From NCBI GenBank assembly GCA_036320915.1, contig JAXBDG010000006.1, positions 2,418,001-2,482,000 on the forward strand: a DNA stretch of 64,000 bases. Direction: 5' to 3'. The position numbers and the translations under genes are program-made. Under the pieces are notes generated by a model that saw only the letters and a list, made by a program, of their open reading frames with translations, was not told the origin of the DNA and did no database searches. Below, one piece after another: positions 60,247 through 64,000 of this stretch (position 1 is its first letter; each line of letters begins with the position of its first letter). This stretch comes from Linnemannia elongata. Lineage: Eukaryota > Mortierellomycota > Mortierellomycetes > Mortierellales > Mortierellaceae.

Positions 60247-60494
60247 TTTCTTAATGTTGATTCCTTTGTGAGGGTTGTTGGGTTGTTGTGATGAGTGGAA
60301 AAAAGCATAGGGAGGGATATTTTTTTTTTATTTACGCTGAGGTGTGAAATGTGACTGCTTCTGATCGGTTTTTCTCTTCTTCTCCCTTCGCCCAAGGCAA
60401 CCCGAAGACACAAACAACTGTGCTTTTATACTCTCACGCCCCTCCCCTTGTTTTTTGCCATTCGAACCCATTCAAGGCACAGGGATCAAGGAAC
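60247..60494. promoter_or_regulatory. Short divergent promoter of EFM5 and MTU1
   Basis: 248 bp between the two start codons serve both genes. An in-frame upstream ATG for MTU1 at 60351 would shrink it to 104 bp. Confidence 0.55.
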
Positions 60495-62691
60495 ATGTCA
60501 GGCCGTCACTTTCTCACAGCCTTCCGGCAACTAGCCTCCTGGAGGTGCTCGGCAGCACTATCCTCAACTGCACAAGTGCGCTTCCTCAGACTCTCTTCTT
60601 CGACCTCCTCCTCCTCCTCTGTTTACGCACTTACAAACTCTCGCCTCACCCACGGTCGCCTTCTCCACAACAACCGCCACAGATCCTACTCCACTGCTGC
60701 CACTGCCACTTCCGCCACAATACCCGACCATGACCACGACCCTTCTATCGGTGCAAGGACCCAACATAAAAAGGAACGAGTTCTCCTTTTAATGTCCGGA
60801 GGTGTTGATTCCTCAATGTGCGCCCATATCCTCCACAACCAAGGCTACGCCGTCACGGGGCTCTATATGCATAACTGGAATCATGACGAAGAAACTCAGG
60901 ACGAAGTCGAAGCCCTTTCCTCTCCCTCATCCTCCTCCTCCTCCTCACAAAACTCAGCCTACCTCTCCGAATCAACACTATCAACGGACCACCAACAATC
61001 ATCAGGAGGAAACGGGTATAAGCCAATACCAAGAACAGCCCCGATCCGCCCAAAAGCCTGTACTTCCGACAGAGATTGGGCGGATGTCCAATCCGTCTGT
61101 GCTCAGATCGGTATCCCAGCCCGTCGACTAGACTTCTCACGACAGTACTGGAACCAGGTCTTTCAGGTCATGTTGCAGGAGTATGAGCGCGGGAGGACAC
61201 CCAACCCGGATGTGAGCTGTAATCGGGAGATCAAGTTTGGAGAATTGATTGAATGGTGTTGGAGGAATGGTGGCCTTGGTAAGGATCGTGGAGGAGAGGA
61301 GGGGGAAGGGTGGGATTATTTGGCGACGGGACATTATGCGAGGGTGGAACGCGATCCACAGACGGGAGTTGCAAGGTTGTTGAGAGCCAAGGATAGTAAC
61401 AAGGACCAGACCTACTACCTTTCGACACTCTCCGAGCGCGTCCTCCGACATGTGTTGTTCCCTCTTGCACAGTACGATAAACCGACTGTCAAGCGCATGG
61501 CCCTCTCCTTTGCCTCCTCCTCCTCCACCGCCAATCAAGACGATGAACTGACGAGTCTTCAAAACGCGGCCTTGAAGAAGGAGAGTATGGGGATCTGCTT
61601 CGTAGGCCAACGGAGGCGGTTCGGAGACTTTTTGAAAGAGTATTTGGATCCATTACCGGGACCTGTACGGATTAATGGATTAGGCGGGGAGGTGATTGGT
61701 AAGCATAAGGGGTTGTTCCAGTATACTGTTGGACAGGCATCTGGGGTCACTCATAAGCATAATAAGTAAGTTCTTCTGGAGTATTTTCCATGCAGTGGGA
61801 TTTTGTTTAAAGGATTTCGAGGATTTGCTGACATGTATTTTTTTTTTTTTTTTTTGTGTTTTGACTTGATGTGTAGGTGGGTGGTACTGAGGACGGACTT
61901 GCCATCCAACACCCTGATCGTCGTTGACGGAACGTAAGTTCCCCCTTTTTTTTTTAAAAAAACTCACTTTTGCCCCGTTATTGAATTGATATCACATTGT
62001 TCGACCAACAATTAATTAATATCCCCCGAATATTTTCACCTTTCTGCTTGATACTATAGTCAAAACGACCGTCTGTTCTCACCAGGACTGATCGCCGAAG
62101 ATTGGCATTGGATCTCTGGAGCTCCACCCAAGAAACTCCTCCGCTTCCTCTCTTCTTCTTCCTCTTCCCCCTCAACCACTACCACCACCACCCCCACCAC
62201 CAATCAAGAAGAACAACAGGACGAATACCCATTCACGGCACAGATCCGACACCGCCAAGTCCCTCAACCCTGTGCCATTGAACCCATCTCTGACTCAATG
62301 GCGGCGGCAGCAGCGCTAGGTGATCAAGTGTCTTCAACGATAACAACGATTGAAGACATTTCTTCCGCGCGGTTGTTTAGAGTGAAGTTTAAGGACTTTC
62401 AACGCGCCATTGCTCCTGGACAGGTAAAAACTCTCTCTCTTTCTCTAATGTTGCTGTGGGGGGGGGGGGGGGAGGACCGTGTTTATTACATTTCATGTTC
62501 TGAAAGAAAATTTCGATCTTAATTATTTTTTTCCCTTCCTTCCTTCCTTCTTAAACACACTTGTCGAATAGATTTTGGTGTTGTACGACAAGGACGAGTG
62601 TTTGGGCGGGGCAGTCATCAAGTCAAGTCTTGTCCGTCCAGAATACGCACATGAGGATTCTGGTACCCCGTCTTCTTCAACCACAAATTAG
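60495..62691 (+). CDS. MTU1: Mitochondrial tRNA-specific 2-thiouridylase (MnmA/TRMU family)
   Basis: Four exons, 60495-61765, 61877-61933, 62060-62423 and 62572-62691, give 603 residues; bacterial MnmA has about 370. The enzyme puts sulfur on U34 of mitochondrial tRNA-Lys, -Glu and -Gln. The PP-loop is SGGVDSS (101-107). The catalytic cysteines are C242 (TPNPDVSCNREIKF) and C368 (GICFVG), spaced as the family needs; ATGHYAR and DQTYYLS are intact. Residues 1 to about 80 form a long, R- and S-rich mitochondrial presequence. Extra length comes from a serine-rich insert after the PP-loop (about 140-185) and a S/T-rich insert in the C-terminal barrel. An upstream in-frame Met at 60351 would add 48 residues. 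Intron 3 has a run of about 14 G at 62459-62472. Confidence 0.92.
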
Positions 62692-62861
62692 AGAAATAAA
62701 AGAAAAAAACGTAGATTATCTTCTATATTCAAACTTGGTATGAGAGGTGTAGTGATGGTAGTAGTGAAGAATGCTACATCTAATATCCCCCTCCCTCCCC
62801 TTTCGTACGAAACGAACCGAACAATAAGAATCGGGAGGGGACAAGGAGTCCAGAACCTAAA

Positions 62862-64000
<1,139 letters not shown>

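Overview
The window is nuclear DNA of a filamentous fungus. Genes are close together on both strands, and most are split by short introns (about 90-600 bp) with GTAAGT-like donors and TAG/CAG acceptors. Pyrimidine-rich 5' flanks, a large F-box/LRR protein, a bestrophin-like channel and an ALIX/BRO1 protein with a huge glutamine tail suggest an early-diverging (Mucoromycota, Mortierella-like) fungus. The placement is inference from gene style, not from a search. I found no bacterial, viral, CRISPR, rRNA or convincing tRNA content.

Left part (1-21 kb), all housekeeping: the N-terminal codons of a probable dienelactone hydrolase, an OXLD1-like protein, a mitochondrial-type cysteine synthase (MCY1-like), a DUF1769 protein, BRO1/ALIX (endosomal sorting), farnesyl diphosphate synthase (ERG20), a TB2/DP1/HVA22 (REEP-like) membrane protein with a very long disordered tail, tRNA-splicing endonuclease subunit SEN54, and an F-box/LRR protein.

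Accessory part (21-39 kb): a tandem pair of near-identical genes for secreted proteins of unknown family (21.8-24.8 kb), then two inverted copies of a decayed dispersed repeat of about 0.9 kb (24.8-25.7 and 36.9-37.9 kb). Between the repeat copies lie an AFG2/SPATA5L1-like double AAA ATPase, a single-pass membrane protein of unknown function, an Xaa-Pro aminopeptidase and a SERHL-like alpha/beta hydrolase. A G-rich minisatellite and two hairpins follow.

Right part (39-64 kb): a secreted subtilase with a PA domain, exosome subunit RRP43, RNA polymerase I/III subunit AC40, a 1217-residue protein with an acidic tail carrying SUMO-interaction-like motifs, a bestrophin-like channel, a Rab32-family GTPase, eEF1A lysine methyltransferase EFM5, mitochondrial tRNA 2-thiouridylase (MTU1/SLM3), and a His-rich zinc transporter of the ZnT7/MSC2 type that runs off the right edge.

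Exon boundaries below were worked out by hand from splice sites plus reading-frame continuity; every complete model closes in frame. There are no operons. Neighbours share only divergent promoters or tightly convergent 3' ends. Themes that recur are RNA processing and transcription (SEN54, RRP43, AC40, MTU1) and membrane traffic (BRO1, Rab32).
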